Of a DNA stretch of 14,985 bases, positions 13,982 through 14,985 are shown piece after piece (within the stretch, counting starts at the first letter, position 1; every line of letters starts with the position of its first letter). The translations under genes were made by a program, and so were the position numbers. Origin of the DNA: an uncultured Selenomonadaceae bacterium (lineage in GTDB: Bacteria; Bacillota; Negativicutes; Selenomonadales; Selenomonadaceae); NCBI GenBank assembly GCA_905233325.1, contig CAJODU010000019.1:1-14985 (forward strand). Direction: 5' to 3'. Below the pieces are notes generated by a model. That model did no database searches. It was not told the origin of the DNA and was given only the letters and a program-made list of their open reading frames with translations.

Positions 13982-14985
13982 GTGAATAATAAACAAAATA
14001 CCATACACAAATTCAAGCAGGGCAATGATTACATTCTGCTGGACATTAACAGCGGAGCCGTACACGTTATTGATAAAATGATTTATGAGATTATGGACAC
14101 TTTCGACGGCGAAAATGATGAGGAAGTCGTTGAAAATCTCAAAAGCCGCTACAATTCCGCTGATCTCACTGAGGCACTCGCTGAACTTCACGAGCTCATT
14201 GATATTGGTTATCTCTTTGCGCCTGATATTAATGTGCCGCCGACTTTCGCACAGAAGGGTATAGTCAAGTCACTCTGCCTTATGGTTGCCCAAGATTGCA
14301 ATCTGCGCTGTAAATACTGTTTCGGTGACGGTGGCAGCTATGGAAATAAGCGCGCGGTTATGAGTGAGGAAGTCGGACGTCGTGCCGTTGATTTCATCAT
14401 CGAAAATTCAAAGAACCGCCGCCATTGTGAGATTGACTTCTTCGGTGGCGAGCCGCTGATCAACTTCAAAGTCGTCAAGGCTGTCACTGAATATGTCCGT
14501 CAGCGTGAGACTGAGACCGATAAGATATTTAAGCTGACGTTGACGACTAATGGTATGCTCCTCAATGATGAGGCTGTCAAGTGGCTTAACGACAATAATA
14601 TATCTTTGGTGTTGAGTTTGGACGGACGCAAAGAAATTCACGACGCTATGAGACCCGATTCAACAGGTCACGGCAGCTATGACAGAGCGTTAAAGAACTT
14701 CAGAAAGTTGGTTGACAGCCGCAATGGTGATAATTACTATCTGCGCGGCACATATACCAAAAAAAATCTTGATTTTACTTCGGACGTCTTAGACCTCAAT
14801 GACAAGGGCTTTGATATTTTGAGTGTTGAGCCGGTTGTATTGAAGGATTCGCCGCTCGGTTTCACTGAGGCAGATTTGCCGCGTATCAATGAAGAATATG
14901 ACAGATTGACTGATGCTTACCTCAAAAGGCAGCGTGACGGTAAAGGTTTCTTCTTCTTCCATTTCAATGTTGACTTGTCTAATGG
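13982..14985 (+). CDS. SCIFF-peptide maturase, radical SAM/SPASM type (partial, C-terminus beyond window)
   Basis: The 334 visible codons match the maturases that form thioether crosslinks in the six-cysteine SCIFF peptide. There is an N-terminal peptide-recognition-like domain (HKFKQGNDYILLDINSGAVHVID, to about residue 85) and the radical SAM motif CxxxCxxC at C106, C110 and C113 (QDCNLRCKYCF). These are followed by EIDFFGGEPLINF, LTLTTNGMLL, SLDGRKEIHDAMRP, YYLRGTYTKKNLDF and ISVEPVV-like LSVEPVVLK. The C-terminal SPASM domain, which binds extra Fe-S clusters, would lie beyond the right edge. The start is GTG at 13982 with AAGGGAG about 9 bases upstream; it begins 25 bases after the nrdD stop and has no promoter of its own, so it is probably cotranscribed with nrdD. 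The SCIFF gene usually lies just upstream; here nrdD does, and no cysteine-rich peptide is visible. Confidence 0.88.
   Translation, partial: MNNKQNTIHKFKQGNDYILLDINSGAVHVIDKMIYEIMDTFDGENDEEVVENLKSRYNSADLTEALAELHELIDIGYLFAPDINVPPTFAQKGIVKSLCLMVAQDCNLRCKYCFGDGGSYGNKRAVMSEEVGRRAVDFIIENSKNRRHCEIDFFGGEPLINFKVVKAVTEYVRQRETETDKIFKLTLTTNGMLLNDEAVKWLNDNNISLVLSLDGRKEIHDAMRPDSTGHGSYDRALKNFRKLVDSRNGDNYYLRGTYTKKNLDFTSDVLDLNDKGFDILSVEPVVLKDSPLGFTEADLPRINEEYDRLTDAYLKRQRDGKGFFFFHFNVDLSN

Noticed and set aside
13850..13985. Frameshift explanation for the missing glycyl-radical motif
   Set aside because: Reading the other two frames did not yield a GY-containing continuation, so a single indel does not restore it.
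1..14985. CRISPR array or complete insertion sequence
   Set aside because: No spaced direct repeats of CRISPR type and no transposase gene were seen on either strand.

Overview
The window looks like chromosomal DNA from an anaerobic, low-to-mid GC Firmicute. The evidence is: a class III (anaerobic) ribonucleotide reductase, two radical-SAM enzymes (HemW and a SCIFF-type maturase), a minimal two-gene SufB/SufC iron-sulfur system, strong AGGAGG-like ribosome sites, TTGACA-type promoters and a CCA-encoding tRNA. A Negativicutes/Clostridia placement fits, but I cannot fix the genus.

Left block (1 to 6157, minus strand). A gene train runs leftward: a secreted DUF4127 protein, hemW, sufC, a small coiled-coil membrane protein, sufB, then a type II restriction endonuclease of the NgoPII family that runs off the left edge. 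A near-consensus promoter whose -35 box contains the hemW stop codon probably starts a sufC/coiled-coil/sufB/endonuclease sub-operon. SufD is absent, so this is the minimal SufBC (SMS-like) arrangement, with an unexplained gene placed inside it.

Middle block (6158 to 8953, plus strand). A TTGACA-N17-TATATT promoter drives a solitary RecT-family annealing protein. It is followed by an Lrp/AsnC-type regulator overlapping a class I/II aminotransferase (an arrangement like alaR-alaT), and then tRNA-Arg(CCG) 13 bp downstream. A short hairpin resembling an IS200/IS605 right end lies between the tRNA and the convergent purD gene.

Right block (9019 to 14985). purD (minus) and nrdD (plus) diverge from a 388-bp AT-rich spacer holding both promoters, three phased 10-bp repeats, a 15-bp perfect palindrome and AT-rich hairpins. 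NrdD carries a 362-residue LAGLIDADG intein inserted immediately before its catalytic cysteine. Its C-terminus stops before the expected glycyl-radical motif and lacks one zinc-site cysteine. A SCIFF-peptide maturase starts 25 bp downstream and runs off the right edge; neither a SCIFF peptide gene nor nrdG is visible. The main points of interest are the altered, intein-bearing NrdD, the coiled-coil gene and restriction gene inside the suf operon, and the structured nrdD/purD spacer.
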